Source of the DNA: Bog-473 sp963719485
GTDB lineage: Bacteria > Actinomycetota > Acidimicrobiia > Acidimicrobiales > RAAP-2
DNA length: 64,000 nucleotides
Reading direction: 5' to 3'
Assembly: GCA_963719485.1 (NCBI GenBank)
Contig: OY970387.1
Span: 1,674,001 to 1,738,000 of the forward strand
The notes below the pieces were generated by a model, which saw only the letters and a list, made by a program, of their open reading frames with translations, was not told the origin of the DNA and did not search any database. The position numbers and the translations under genes are program-made. Of this stretch, positions 41,529 through 48,922 are shown piece after piece; positions within the stretch are counted from its first letter, which is position 1; the number at the start of each line of letters is the position of its first letter.

Positions 41529-42653
41529 CTACTTGATGCTCAGGATCTGCTTGACCGACTGCGCCACGACCTTGGCCGGCAGCGGCAGGAAGTTCACCTG
41601 CGACACGTAGGAGGTCGCGGAGCCCTGCTTCGGGTTGATCGCCCACTCGAGCACGGACCGGATGTTCTTGGCGTCCGAGGAGGACGACTGGTCGTTCGAC
41701 ACGATGGCGTACTCGTAATTGACGATCGGGTAGCCGCCGCTGATGGGGCCGTAGATGAGGGAGATGGTCCCGTTGGCCGGGGTCTTCTTCACGAATCCGG
41801 CCGCCTCGGCGGCGATGGTCGCCTGTGTCGGCAGGACGTACTGGCCCTTGGCGTTGCCGAGTGCGGCATAGCTGAGGCCGGCCTGCAGGACCTGGGTCAG
41901 GTAGCTGATGCCGATGTAGGCGACGCAGCCCGGCGTGGCCTTGCAGCCCGAGACCATGCCCGAGTTGCCGTTCTCGCCCAGCGCACCCGGCGCGTTCGGC
42001 CACGGCACGGTCGTGTTGAAGCCGATCTTGGTGCCCCAACCCGACGGGTCGGCCTTGGACAGGTAGGTGGTGAACAGGAACGTGTCACCGCTGCTGTCCG
42101 ACCGGTGCAACGCGACGATCGGCAGGTTGGGCAGCGTCACCCCGGGGTTGGCGCTGGCGATCTGCGAGGCGTTCCAGTTGGTCACGGTGCCCGAGTAGAT
42201 CTGTGACAGCAGCTTCCCGCTCAGCTTCAGGTGCGCCGTGACGCCCGGGATGTTGTAGGCCACCATCTGGGCCGAGATCGCCAGGGGGATGTTCTTCAGG
42301 TGCGGGCTGGCCTGGACATTGGCTGGCGACAGGTAGGCGTCGGAGGCGCCGACGTTGATGGTCCCGTTGGTGGCGTCCGAGATGCCGGTGCCTGACCCCG
42401 TCGCTGCAGTCTGGATGGTGGTGTTCGAGTACTTCTCGTTGTACCCGCTCGCCCACAGGTTGAAGAGCGGGTAGAGGAGGGTGCTCCCGGTTTCCGTCAC
42501 CTGGCCGCCGGCCGGCTTCTCCACGCCGCCGGAAGGCAGCTTGGCGGCAGACGCAGCCGTGCTGATGACGACAGAGCTCAGCGCGAGCCCTGCCGCCGCA
42601 ACAGCGGTGATCACTCCTCGCCGCAGTCGCGTCGCTCTCATCAGTTTTGTCAC
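41529..42653 (-). CDS. pstS: phosphate-binding protein PstS
   Basis: 374 residues with an N-terminal signal peptide (VTKLMRATRLRRG, then VITAVAAAGLALSSVVIST and a likely AASAA cleavage site). The phosphate-site motifs are ETGSTLLYPLFNLWASGY (first loop), GSGTGISDATNGTINVGASDAYLSP (middle) and HRSDSSGDTFLFTTYL. No lipobox is evident, so it may be a secreted or weakly anchored form. AAGGAG sits 6 nt before GTG 42653, which is preferred over the distant ATG. It captures phosphate for PstCA. Confidence 0.93.
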   Translation of the reverse strand: MTKLMRATRLRRGVITAVAAAGLALSSVVISTAASAAKLPSGGVEKPAGGQVTETGSTLLYPLFNLWASGYNEKYSNTTIQTAATGSGTGISDATNGTINVGASDAYLSPANVQASPHLKNIPLAISAQMVAYNIPGVTAHLKLSGKLLSQIYSGTVTNWNASQIASANPGVTLPNLPIVALHRSDSSGDTFLFTTYLSKADPSGWGTKIGFNTTVPWPNAPGALGENGNSGMVSGCKATPGCVAYIGISYLTQVLQAGLSYAALGNAKGQYVLPTQATIAAEAAGFVKKTPANGTISLIYGPISGGYPIVNYEYAIVSNDQSSSSDAKNIRSVLEWAINPKQGSATSYVSQVNFLPLPAKVVAQSVKQILSIK

Positions 42654-42730
42654 AGGTTCTCTCCTTGTGATGTCGGTGTGGTTGGTGCTGCACTGGGTGA
42701 GTCGGTTGATGTGGCTTGTGATGTTCACTC

Positions 42731-42750
42731 GACTCCGTGCCCTCGGAGTC
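42731..42750 (-). terminator. hairpin between pstB and pstS
   Basis: A 7-bp stem GACTCCG / CGGAGTC with a 6-nt loop sits just after the pstB stop, about 78 nt before pstS. It could be an attenuator or RNA-processing site that separates the levels of the ATPase and the binding protein. Confidence 0.4.
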
Positions 42751-42762
42751 CGGATCCGTTGC

Positions 42763-43623
42763 CTAGCCCATCCGTCCAGTGACGTAGCGCTCCGTGTCCG
42801 GATGCGACGGCCTGTTGAACAGTTCGTCGGTGGCTCCGTATTCGACGAGCGCCCCCTGGTAGAAGAACATCGTCTGCTGCGAAACCCGCACCGCCTGGCC
42901 GAGGTTGTGCGTCACCACGATCAGGGTCAGCGCGGGTGCCAGCGTCTTGAGCAATCCCTCGATCGACTCCGTCGTGAGAGGGTCGAGCGACGAGGTCGGC
43001 TCGTCGAGCAACAGGACCTCAGGTCCAACCGCGAGTGCCCGGGCCAGGCAGAGCAGCTGTTGCTGGCCGCCCGAAAGGCGGAAGGGCGAGTCGTTCAGGC
43101 GGTCCTTGACCGCGTCCCACAGCCCGACCTCGGTGAGCCGGCGCTCGCAGACGACATCGAGCTGCTTGCCCTTTGCGATGCGGTGCGCCTTGACCCCGGC
43201 GACCACGTTGTCCTTGATCGACATCGGGAACGGGTTCGGGCGTTGGAACAACATTCCCACGCGCCGGCGCAGGGTCAGGAGATCGACGTGCTGCGCCCAG
43301 AGGCTTTCTTCGTCGAGCTGGACGTCGCCCTCGCGGATGAATCCGGGCACGCGATCGTTCATGCGGTTGAGGGTGCGCAGGAAGGTGGACTTGCCTGAAC
43401 CGGTGGGACCGATGAGTGCCGTGATGGAGCCCCGCTTCAGCTCCACGTTGATGTCGCTGAGGACGATCCGCCCCGAGAAGCCCAGGTTGAGGTTGATCGA
43501 GCGCATGACGCACTCGGGACGCGCCGCATCCGGATCGAGGGCGAGCAGCGCCTTGTCGACATCTGACCGCACCTCGGTCGTAACGGGATTGTGACTTGCC
43601 TGGGTGAACTCTCCGTCAGCCAC
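42763..43623 (-). CDS. pstB: phosphate ABC transporter ATPase PstB
   Basis: 286 residues. Walker A GPTGSGKST near 72-80, the Q-loop in MLFQRPNPFPMSIKDNV (the PNPFPMSI stretch is specific for PstB), signature LSGGQQQLLCLARAL, Walker B VLLLDEPTSSLDP and the H-loop TLIVVTHN. It energises phosphate import. It comes first in the operon, whereas pstB usually follows pstA. No phoU gene is present here. GTG 43623 follows a TACGTT hexamer (43636-43631 on this strand) by 7 nt, suggesting a leaderless start. Confidence 0.93.
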   Translation of the reverse strand: MADGEFTQASHNPVTTEVRSDVDKALLALDPDAARPECVMRSINLNLGFSGRIVLSDINVELKRGSITALIGPTGSGKSTFLRTLNRMNDRVPGFIREGDVQLDEESLWAQHVDLLTLRRRVGMLFQRPNPFPMSIKDNVVAGVKAHRIAKGKQLDVVCERRLTEVGLWDAVKDRLNDSPFRLSGGQQQLLCLARALAVGPEVLLLDEPTSSLDPLTTESIEGLLKTLAPALTLIVVTHNLGQAVRVSQQTMFFYQGALVEYGATDELFNRPSHPDTERYVTGRMG

Positions 43624-43630
43624 TTCCAGG

Positions 43631-43636
43631 AACGTA
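43631..43636 (-). promoter_or_regulatory. -10 element of pstB
   Basis: TACGTT on the minus strand, 7 nt before the pstB GTG. No good -35 is present, which is normal for an activator-dependent promoter; the repeats just upstream could bind that activator. Confidence 0.45.
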
Positions 43637-43672
43637 GCCAGGCAAGATGAACGTCCGGCAACAGGAGCGCAA

Positions 43673-43724
43673 TCCCAGAGTGAACAGTTTGCTAAGTGAA
43701 GATTTCTTGCTGAGTGGAGATTTC
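43673..43724 (-). repeat. tandem 18-bp repeats upstream of pstB, candidate PHO box
   Basis: On the minus strand GAAATCTCCACTCAGCAA (43724-43707) is followed directly by GAAATCTTCACTTAGCAA (43706-43689), two mismatches in 18, and then by a partial third unit with TGTTCACTCTGG. The repeated core TTCACT resembles the GTTCAC half-sites of PhoP/RegX3 PHO boxes in actinobacteria. They lie 65-100 bp before the pstB start, where an activator would be expected. Confidence 0.6.
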
Positions 43725-43774
43725 GCCTCGCCTCGCCGCAACCTGAGTGGGCGGGCCCAGGCGGTCCGGGTTGG

Positions 43775-44656
43775 TCAGCCCTGCCGCCCCCCGACGCCTC
43801 CCGCCTCCGGCGCCAGGACCTCCTGATGGGAGGCCGCGATCGCCAGCACGATCCCGGGAGCCCAGGCGATCACTGCCAGGCAGGCCAGCGCGGCGGGGAT
43901 CGACAGCACGAGGGCCGTTCCGCTCGAGATAAGTGCGGCGCCGGCGGCCAGCGTGCTCAGGAACCCGGTGAGGAGCCAGGCGATCCACCAGTGCAACACG
44001 CGGCGCCGGTACGGGTGGTCAGGTGGGAGGCAGTCCCGCACGGCGGAATAGGGCATCCACAGGTTGACGACGGGGACGAACCACGCACCGACGCCCCAGG
44101 CCGGCGAGCGGCGGGACGGGATGCCGAGGGCGCGCCCGGCCGATGCGGCGCGGTGCTGCCAGATGCAGGCGACGATCACCGCGGCCACCGTGGCCGCGCC
44201 GACAAGGAGGCCGAGTGGCGTCAACGAATTGTTCGGTGCGTGGTACGGCGGCGGCGTGATGCCATTCTGCGCGTCGTGCCAATCGATGCGGAGCTGGTGG
44301 CCGGCGGACCGCAACTGGTCCGCGTTCACGCGTTGGAGGAGGAGGCTGACCAGGAAGTAGACGGCGGGTATCGCCACCGCGAAACGCGCCACCGGGACCA
44401 TGCCGCGCTCGTTCTCCACGAGCTGTGTCGCGTTGTGGGTGCTGAGCCGCTCCGATGCCACGGCCCAGGGCGCCACCTGTGTCGCCGGACCCTGTGGCGC
44501 CGCGGCGCTCGCCCACGGCGGCGGCGGCGGGTGCTGGGGCAGCACGGTCGCCTCCGACCAGGCGTAGCCGTCCCACCAGCGCTGTCCGGGGCCGCCGGCG
44601 GGATCGGGGTACCAGCCGGGGGCGCGCCGGGATAGCCGCTCTGCTCGCTCACCCAC
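43775..44656 (-). CDS. DUF2510 + DUF4328 membrane protein
   Basis: 293 residues. The N-terminal RAPGWYPDPAGGPGQRWWDG is a DUF2510 module, followed by a Pro-rich linker and then a DUF4328-like membrane domain with about six TM helices (ARFAVAIPAVYFLVSLLL, VGAWFVPVVNLWMPYSAVRD, HWWIAWLLTGFLS). The W-P-x-x-N-L-W-x-P motif after the third helix is the DUF4328 hallmark. GTG 44656 is chosen by the DUF2510 start with AGGATGG upstream. It is a divergent neighbour of an NAD-dependent epimerase. The function is unknown. Confidence 0.75.
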   Translation of the reverse strand: MGERAERLSRRAPGWYPDPAGGPGQRWWDGYAWSEATVLPQHPPPPPWASAAAPQGPATQVAPWAVASERLSTHNATQLVENERGMVPVARFAVAIPAVYFLVSLLLQRVNADQLRSAGHQLRIDWHDAQNGITPPPYHAPNNSLTPLGLLVGAATVAAVIVACIWQHRAASAGRALGIPSRRSPAWGVGAWFVPVVNLWMPYSAVRDCLPPDHPYRRRVLHWWIAWLLTGFLSTLAAGAALISSGTALVLSIPAALACLAVIAWAPGIVLAIAASHQEVLAPEAGGVGGRQG

Positions 44657-44694
44657 CCATCCTGCCAAAGCCAGGGGTCCCCCCCGTGCCGGCC

Positions 44695-44700
44695 TAACGT
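44695..44700 (+). promoter_or_regulatory. -10 element of the epimerase gene
   Basis: TAACGT, 7 nt before ATG 44708, with no Shine-Dalgarno sequence between: a likely leaderless start. Confidence 0.45.
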
Positions 44701-44707
44701 CGCGCCG

Positions 44708-45673
44708 ATGCGGATCTTCGTCGTGGGAGGGACCGGCGCCATCGGTCGACCGCTGGTGACGTCGTTGGTCTCGGCCGGACATGCCGTCACCGTGCTCTCC
44801 CGTCAGGAGGCGAGGGTCGCCGCTCTGGGGGTGCCGGGCGTCGTTCCTGCGGTCGGCGACGCCTTCGACGCCGATGGCCTCCGCCGTGCGGTGGAGGAGG
44901 CCCGGCCCGAGGTCGTCATCAACCAGCTGACCAGCCTCGCCCGATCCGCCAACCCCCTGGCGGTCAAGCGCGGCTTCGACACGACCAGTCGCCTGCGCAG
45001 CGAGGTCGCCGGCTCGCTGCTCGCCGCGGCACGCGCCGCCGGAGCGAGGCGCGTCATCGCGCAGAGCATCTCGTTCGCCTACCGACCCGGTCCCGGCGTC
45101 CGCACGGAGAACGACCCCCTGTGGACGGAGGCGAAGGGGCAGATCGGCACGTTCACCGGGTCGTTGACCGCCCTCGAAGCGGCCACGCTCGGCGACCCGG
45201 TGCTCGAGGGCGTCGTGCTGCGCTACGGCTCCTTCTACGGCCCCGGCACCTACTTCGCGCCCGGCGGCCTCTACGCCTCCCTGCTGGCCAAGCGCCGGCT
45301 GCCCATCCCCGGCGACGGCGGCGGGCTCTTCGGCCTGGTGCACATCGATGACGCGGCGGACGCCACGGTGTCGGCGCTCGAGGGTCCCACCGGCATCTTC
45401 AACGTGGTCGACGACGTCCCGGCTCCGGCCTCGGAGTGGATGCCGTTGGTCGCCCGCCTGCTCGGGGGCCGGCCTCCGCGCCACGTCCCGGAGGCCCTCG
45501 CCCGCGTCGGCGCGGGGAGGTTCCTGGCCTATCTCATGTGCGACCAGCCGGCCGTCTCCAACCACCGCGCCCGCACCGAGCTCGGCTGGGTGCTGCGCCA
45601 TCCCGACTGGCACGACGGGCTGCCGGCCTCGCTCGGCGTCTCGTCGCGCCACCCGGCCCCGCCGGAGGGCTGA
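44708..45673 (+). CDS. NAD-dependent epimerase/dehydratase family protein
   Basis: 321 residues, an extended SDR. The cofactor motif GGTGAIGRPLV is at 7-17, and the later motifs are VVINQLTSLA, AQSISFAY and YGSFYGPGTYF, with the atypical catalytic region S-I-S-F-A-Y in place of Tyr-x3-Lys. That divergence is typical of many uncharacterised actinobacterial epimerase-like proteins. VHIDDAADATVSAL is conserved further on. Its stop is immediately followed by the stop of the convergent chrA gene. The substrate is unknown. Confidence 0.82.
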   Translation: MRIFVVGGTGAIGRPLVTSLVSAGHAVTVLSRQEARVAALGVPGVVPAVGDAFDADGLRRAVEEARPEVVINQLTSLARSANPLAVKRGFDTTSRLRSEVAGSLLAAARAAGARRVIAQSISFAYRPGPGVRTENDPLWTEAKGQIGTFTGSLTALEAATLGDPVLEGVVLRYGSFYGPGTYFAPGGLYASLLAKRRLPIPGDGGGLFGLVHIDDAADATVSALEGPTGIFNVVDDVPAPASEWMPLVARLLGGRPPRHVPEALARVGAGRFLAYLMCDQPAVSNHRARTELGWVLRHPDWHDGLPASLGVSSRHPAPPEG

Positions 45674-46867
45674 TCACGCTCCGACGGGCAGGCCCAGGCC
45701 GGCGCCGAGGGCCCCGATCATGCCGGCGCCGACCAGCGTGAGCACGACGCTCCTGCGCAACCCGATGATCGCCACGACGGCGCCGGCCAGGATCACGACC
45801 TGCCACACGTGCGTGAGAGCCAGCGCGAGTGGGATGGACGCGCCCGCGATCGCCCCGATGGCGGCCGGGCCCGCACCGCCCAGGAAGGACTGGGCCAGGC
45901 GATTGGTCCGCAGCGCGCCGAAGTGCCGGGCGCCGGCGAAGACGAACGCGAACGACGGCGCGAAGGCGATGAGGGCGCCGAGCAGTGCCCCGCCCACGCC
46001 CCCCGCCGCGTAGCCGACGACGGCGATGGTCTGCACGACGGGACCCGGCGTGATCTGACCCAGCGCCACCGCGTTGAGGAACTGGCTGTTCGTCATCCAG
46101 TGGTAGTGGTGCACCGCGTCAGCCTGCATGAGCGGGATGATCACGAACCCTCCCCCGAACGACAACGCACCGACCTTGAGCGCGACCCAGGCCAGGGCGC
46201 CCAGCCCGCCGACGGCCGCGACGCCGACCGGCGCCGCCATCAGCCCCGGCAGTCGCGTCGGCGGCCGCGGCCGGCCCGAAATCGCCGCCTCGACGAGTCC
46301 GCAGGCGATCAGCACCAGCACCAGGAAGGTCCCCACGGTTGCCGCGGCCACCCCGCCCGCCAGGGCGAACGCCACCCAGCGCGCCCGCCGCCCGGGGCGC
46401 CCACCGGCTCGGCGCCAGCTGGCGGGCAGCAGACCGAGGGCAGCGTTGACGGCGACTGCCGCCACCGCCGCCCCGGCGCCCAGCGCGGCGCCCGTGATCC
46501 CGATCGGCGGGGCCGACGCGAGGAACACCGCAGCCAGGGCGATGATGGCCGCGAGGCCGGGGCAGATGAAGCTGGCGCCACCGACCAACGCGCCCCCGAC
46601 ACCGCGCAGACGCCAGGCACAGAAGATGGCGAGCTGCGTCGACGCCGGGCCCGGGAGGATGTTGGTCGCCGCGATGGCGTCCTCGAACTCCGTCTCGTCG
46701 AGCCATCCGTGCCGCTCGACCGCCATGCGTCGGAGCATGGCGATGTGCGTCGGCGGCCCCCCGAAGCCCGTGCACCCGATGCGGCCCCATTCCTTCGCGA
46801 TGGTCGACAACGCGACGTCAGGGCGGGCGTCCGGCGTGGGTTCTTCCGGGCCCGGCTCGTCCGGCAT
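45674..46867 (-). CDS. chrA: chromate efflux transporter (ChrA family)
   Basis: 397 residues with two homologous CHR halves joined by a linker. The first half has TGFGGPPTHIAMLRRMAVER and NILPGPASTQLAIFC, the second VGALSFGGGFVIIPLMQAD and LNAVALGQITPGPVVQTIA. The GFGGP and PGP motifs are the two CHR signatures. It exports chromate in some bacteria, but many homologues have unknown ions, so the substrate is inferred. About ten TM segments. ATG 46867. It ends tail-to-tail with the epimerase gene, and no spacer remains. Confidence 0.85.
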   Translation of the reverse strand: MPDEPGPEEPTPDARPDVALSTIAKEWGRIGCTGFGGPPTHIAMLRRMAVERHGWLDETEFEDAIAATNILPGPASTQLAIFCAWRLRGVGGALVGGASFICPGLAAIIALAAVFLASAPPIGITGAALGAGAAVAAVAVNAALGLLPASWRRAGGRPGRRARWVAFALAGGVAAATVGTFLVLVLIACGLVEAAISGRPRPPTRLPGLMAAPVGVAAVGGLGALAWVALKVGALSFGGGFVIIPLMQADAVHHYHWMTNSQFLNAVALGQITPGPVVQTIAVVGYAAGGVGGALLGALIAFAPSFAFVFAGARHFGALRTNRLAQSFLGGAGPAAIGAIAGASIPLALALTHVWQVVILAGAVVAIIGLRRSVVLTLVGAGMIGALGAGLGLPVGA

Positions 46868-46905
46868 GCCTCATGTTGGCACGGCGGTGAAGGGGCACCT
46901 CCGGC

Positions 46906-47766
46906 TTACAACAGGATTTCCGCCATCTCCTCGAGCGCGCCGATGTGCGCGTCGACGTCGGTGAGTCCCGCGTGCATCGTGTTGACCGACAGGTGCGTGG
47001 CCCCGGCGGCCTGCCAGCGGCTGACGTGTTCGGCGATCTTGTCGTGGTCGCGGGTGGCGTACTCGAGCCTTCCCTCGAACGGCAGATGCGACACGTCACG
47101 GCCGACCTCGGCGGCGCCTTCCTGAATGATCTCGAGCGCCCGCTCCAGCCCTCCGCCCGGGCGGACCATGGGAAACCATCCGTCGGCGAGGCGGCCCACC
47201 CGGCGCAGCGCGGCGGGCGCGTGGCCGCCGATCCAGATCGGGATCGGGCGCTGCAGCGGTGGCGGCGCCAGCCCCGAGGCCCGGATGTGGTGGAAGCGGC
47301 CGTCGACGGTGACGCTCCGCTCCGTCCACAGTGCGCGCAACACGGCGACCTGCTCCTCCAGAATGGCCGTTCGCTGCTCGAAGGGCATGCCGAGAGCGTC
47401 GTACTCGAGCTTGTTCCAGCCGATACCGAGCCCCAGACGGAAGCGCCCGCCACAGAGCAGGTCGACCTCGGCCGCCTGCTTGGCCAACAGCGCCGTCTGG
47501 CGCTGCGGCCCGATGAGGATGGAGGTGGCGAAGGCCAGGTTCGTCCGGCCGGCCAGGTAGGCGAACATCGTCAACGGCTCGCGGAAGGTGTCGTCGATCG
47601 TGTACGGGCCGCCCAGATCACCGAGCACGGCGGTGTCCCCACCAAGCACGTGGTCGTACGCCGCCAGGTGCGTGTAGCCCAGGTCCGCGACGGCCTGCCC
47701 GATGGCGCGGACCGCTCCGGGGTCGCCGCCTGCTTCGGTTTGGGGAAAGATCACGCCGATGTCCAT
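46906..47766 (-). CDS. LLM class F420-dependent oxidoreductase
   Basis: 286 residues, a luciferase-like monooxygenase fold. It begins MDIGVIFPQTEAGGDP and contains YTHLAAYDHVLGG, FATSILIGPQRQTALLAKQAAEVDLLCGGRFRLGLGIGWN (in pieces: LAKQAAEVDLLCGG and RFRLGLGIGW) and IPIWIGGHAPAALRRVGRLADGWFP. These are the F420-binding and core-strand motifs of the family. It uses F420 rather than FMN, by family knowledge. ATG 47766 is preferred over GTG 47769 because CAAACT lies 6 nt upstream on this strand. The substrate is unknown. Confidence 0.88.
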   Translation of the reverse strand: MDIGVIFPQTEAGGDPGAVRAIGQAVADLGYTHLAAYDHVLGGDTAVLGDLGGPYTIDDTFREPLTMFAYLAGRTNLAFATSILIGPQRQTALLAKQAAEVDLLCGGRFRLGLGIGWNKLEYDALGMPFEQRTAILEEQVAVLRALWTERSVTVDGRFHHIRASGLAPPPLQRPIPIWIGGHAPAALRRVGRLADGWFPMVRPGGGLERALEIIQEGAAEVGRDVSHLPFEGRLEYATRDHDKIAEHVSRWQAAGATHLSVNTMHAGLTDVDAHIGALEEMAEILL

Positions 47767-47842
47767 CACGGAAGTTTGCCCCGTCCGGGCGCGGCGGCGC
47801 AGGCCGGGGGCCGAAGCCCGGGCCGGCGGAGGTTCGTCCGGT

Positions 47843-47848
47843 TAGCTT
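47843..47848 (+). promoter_or_regulatory. -10 element of the second LLM gene
   Basis: TAGCTT, 6 nt before ATG 47855, no Shine-Dalgarno between; a likely leaderless start. The divergent LLM gene starts 88 bp away on the other strand. Confidence 0.45.
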
Positions 47849-47854
47849 GGGCTG

Positions 47855-48781
47855 ATGAAGGTCCGCATCTTCGTGGAGCCCCAGCAAGGCGCGTCCTACG
47901 ACCAGCAGCTCAAGGTGGCGCAGGCGTCCGAGGCCGCCGGCTTCGACGCGTTCTTCCGTTCCGACCATTTCCTGGCCATGGGAGGAGACGGTCTCCCGGG
48001 TCCGAGCGACGCGTGGCTCACCCTGGCCGGCATTGCCCGGGAAACAGACCGCATCCGTCTGGGCACCCTCGTGACCTCGGCGACGTTCCGGATGCCGGGA
48101 CTCCTCGCCGTGCAGGTGGCGGAGGTGGACGCCATGAGCGGCGGGCGGGTCGAGATCGGGCTCGGTGCCGGGTGGTACGACGCGGAGCACACCGCCTACG
48201 GCGTGCCCTTCCCGCCCCTCGGGGAGCGCTTCGAGAGGCTCGAGGAGCAGTTCGCCATCCTCACCGGGCTCTGGGCCACGCCCCTGGGCGAGACGTTCGA
48301 CTTCAACGGGCGGCACTATCAATTGAAGGACAGCCCGGCGCTGCCCAAGCCCGTGCAGCAGCCCCATCCACCGCTCATCGTCGGAGGCGGAGGGACCAAG
48401 CGCACACCGCGCCTGGCTGCGACCTACGCCGACGAGCTCAACCTTCCCTTCTCATCGGTGGCCGACACCGAAGCGCAATACGAGAGGGTGCGCGCCGCCT
48501 GTGCTGAGCGGGGTCGAGACCCCGGGACACTGCGGCTCTCGGTGGCGCAGGTCGTGTGTTGCGGCGCCACCGACGCGGAGGTGGAGCGACGGGCGGCCAA
48601 CATCGGCCGCAAACCCGACGAGCTGCGCGCCCACGGCGCGGCCGGCACGCCGGACGAGGTCGTGGCGCAGCTGCAGGAGTTCGCCGGCATCGGCGCGCAG
48701 TCGGTCTACCTCCAGGTGTTGGATCTCAATGACCTGGAGCACATCGAGCTGATCGCCGAGGAAGTGCTCCCTCGCGTCTGA
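47855..48781 (+). CDS. LLM class F420-dependent oxidoreductase (TIGR03560-like)
   Basis: 308 residues. It opens MKVRIFVEPQQGASYDQQLK, then DAFFRSDHFLAMGGDGLPGPSDAW, LGTLVTSATFRMPGLLAVQVAEVDAMSGGRVEIGLGAGW (quoted in two parts: TSATFRMPGLLAVQVAEV and GGRVEIGLGAGWYDAEH) and PLIVGGGGTKRTPRLAATYADELN. It is a typical F420 member with the late strand SVYLQVLDL. It lies 141 nt before an aldehyde dehydrogenase on the same strand. The substrate is unknown. Confidence 0.88.
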   Translation: MKVRIFVEPQQGASYDQQLKVAQASEAAGFDAFFRSDHFLAMGGDGLPGPSDAWLTLAGIARETDRIRLGTLVTSATFRMPGLLAVQVAEVDAMSGGRVEIGLGAGWYDAEHTAYGVPFPPLGERFERLEEQFAILTGLWATPLGETFDFNGRHYQLKDSPALPKPVQQPHPPLIVGGGGTKRTPRLAATYADELNLPFSSVADTEAQYERVRAACAERGRDPGTLRLSVAQVVCCGATDAEVERRAANIGRKPDELRAHGAAGTPDEVVAQLQEFAGIGAQSVYLQVLDLNDLEHIELIAEEVLPRV

Positions 48782-48922
48782 CTGGGTGACGTGGCCGCGA
48801 CCAGCGGGTCTGGCACCCCGGTTGGCGCGGCGAGTTCCTCGGTACGCTGGCCGCAGGCCGGGCAACGGGCACGCACGCTCGGTCCGCTCGGGCGGCACGA
48901 GCGGCGCGAAGGGGAGGACCAC

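Noticed and set aside
39326..41610. Plus-strand frames across the pst genes
   Set aside because: Shadows of pstA and pstC.
44657..45652. Extension of the DUF4328 frame through the epimerase gene
   Set aside because: Antisense of the epimerase; the DUF2510 module marks the true N-terminus.
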